Shown here: one piece after another, positions 63,194-64,000 of the stretch
Layout of the letters: the number at the start of each line of letters is the position of its first letter
Position numbering within the stretch: the first letter of the stretch is position 1
Notes under the pieces: generated by a model
Databases searched by the model: none
The model's input: only the letters and a program-made list of their open reading frames with translations
What the model was told of the DNA's origin: nothing
DNA from: Corynebacterium sp. 21KM1197
GTDB lineage: Bacteria; Actinomycetota; Actinomycetes; Mycobacteriales; Mycobacteriaceae
NCBI RefSeq assembly: GCF_033783015.1
Contig: NZ_CP123907.1
Span: 310,001-374,000, forward strand
Length of the DNA: 64,000 nucleotides
Reading direction: 5' to 3'
Program-made: the position numbers and the translations under genes

Positions 63194-63820
63194 ATGCCGG
63201 GACGTGAACGGCGTGACGGCGGACGCTCCGCCGACGAGAACAAGAAGAACAACAACGAGCGCCGCGGCGGGCGCAACAACGATCGCCGTGGCAACAACGA
63301 CGAGCGCGATAAGTACATCGAGCGCGTTGTGACCATCAACCGCGTGTCCAAGGTGGTCAAGGGTGGTCGTCGCTTCAGCTTCACCGCCCTGGTGATCGTG
63401 GGCGACGGTCAGGGCATGGTCGGCGTGGGCTATGGCAAGGCTAAGGAAGTTCCCGCCGCCATCCAGAAGGGTGCCGAGGAGGCTCGCAAGAACTTCTTCC
63501 GCGTGCCCATGGTGGCCGGCACCATCACCCACCCGGTGATCGGCGAGGCCGCCGCCGGCCGCGTGATGCTCAAGCCCGCCGCTCCCGGTACCGGTGTGAT
63601 CGCCGGTGGCGCTGCCCGCCCCGTGCTGGAGTGCGCCGGTGTGCAGGACATCCTCTCGAAGTCCCTGGGCTCCGATAACGCCATTAACGTTGTGCACGCC
63701 ACGGTGGCCGGGCTCAAGCAGCTCGTCCGCCCGGAGGAGGTCGCAGCACGTCGCGGCAAGACCCTCGAAGAGGTTGCCCCGGCTCGTATGCTGCGCGCCC
63801 GCGCTGGACAGGAGGCCTAA
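63194..63820 (+). CDS. rpsE: 30S ribosomal protein S5
   Basis: A 208-residue S5. A basic Asn/Arg/Asp-rich N-terminal extension of about 35 residues ([20 protein letters not shown]) precedes the conserved [20 protein letters not shown]. The spectinomycin loop region is unremarkable. AGGATCG precedes the ATG. Confidence 0.97.
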   Translation: MPGRERRDGGRSADENKKNNNERRGGRNNDRRGNNDERDKYIERVVTINRVSKVVKGGRRFSFTALVIVGDGQGMVGVGYGKAKEVPAAIQKGAEEARKNFFRVPMVAGTITHPVIGEAAAGRVMLKPAAPGTGVIAGGAARPVLECAGVQDILSKSLGSDNAINVVHATVAGLKQLVRPEEVAARRGKTLEEVAPARMLRARAGQEA

Positions 63821-63822
63821 GC

Positions 63823-64000
63823 ATGGCACTGAAGATCACGCAGATTCGCGGTATCGTGGGAACGAACCCGAAGCAGAAGGCCAACCTTGAGGCCCTGGGC
63901 CTCAAGCGCATCCGCCACAGCGTCATCAAGAAGGACAACGCTGCCGTGCGCGGCCAGATCAACATGGTGCGCCACTTGGTCGTTGTCGAAGAAGTGGCAG
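63823..64000 (+). CDS. rpmD: 50S ribosomal protein L30 (3' end outside window)
   Basis: ATG at 63823 after GGAGG overlaps the end of rpsE. The 59 residues seen begin [20 protein letters not shown] and reach [11 protein letters not shown], almost the full L30 length; the stop lies just beyond the edge. Confidence 0.95.
   Translation, partial: MALKITQIRGIVGTNPKQKANLEALGLKRIRHSVIKKDNAAVRGQINMVRHLVVVEEVA

Overview
The window is a stretch of high-GC actinobacterial chromosome, almost certainly from the genus Corynebacterium. The evidence is the gene order menC-menD-mgtA-menG-menJ-polyprenyl synthase, then secE-nusG-rplKA-rplJL-rpoBC-rpsLG-fusA-tuf, then an S10 ribosomal cluster split by accessory genes. 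A DUF3068 (PorA-family) protein, RpoB and RpoC sequences very close to C. glutamicum as I remember them, a DtxR-type iron box and frequent GTG starts all agree. The species cannot be named from sequence alone.

Layout. 1-840: DUF559-type endonuclease gene running off the left edge (minus). 1077-9019: menaquinone block (menC, menD, menG, menJ, polyprenyl diphosphate synthase) with a mannosyltransferase and two small membrane proteins. 9086-9790: four tRNAs (Tyr, Thr, Met, Trp). 9817-15098: secE, nusG, rplK, rplA, a minus-strand lipase, an L10 leader, rplJ and rplL. 15299-20839: a decayed region with an MFS pseudogene and a thioester-type surface protein broken by an IS256-family element. 21002-29871: a DUF3068 protein, rpoB and rpoC. 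29946-33538: accessory genes (Fic protein, unknown small protein, MarR regulator with an esterase). 33752-38587: rpsL, rpsG, fusA, tuf. 38729-42527: an unknown gene and a six-gene minus-strand Asp23/Gls24 envelope-stress cluster. 43223-48385: rpsJ to rpsQ. 48826-57162: first interruption of the ribosomal cluster, holding three tandem secreted paralogues, an iron-box-controlled EntE-like adenylating enzyme, and sucrose genes (PfkB kinase, GH32 hydrolase, PTS EIIBCA). 57386-58653: rplN, rplX, rplE. 58719-61505: second interruption (cyanase, secreted lipase, FdhD-like protein). 61790-64000: rpsH, rplF, rplR, rpsE and partial rpmD.

The ribosomal, elongation-factor and RNA polymerase genes form the core expression machinery, all on the plus strand. 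The quinone block makes and modifies menaquinone. The sucrose genes form an uptake and phosphorolysis-independent catabolic set: PTS import gives sucrose-6-phosphate, GH32 cleaves it, and the PfkB kinase phosphorylates the released fructose.

Two signals stand out. First, the 11-mer GCTTATCGACG (or its complement CGTCGATAAGC) occurs 13 times exactly, in coding and non-coding DNA and in both orientations, and forces rare codons where it lies in genes. Second, three adjacent secreted proteins (48826-50714) share a cysteine pair and a VG..LGP...PG....YG core that I do not recognise as a named family; their layout suggests a beta-rich, possibly pore-forming fold.
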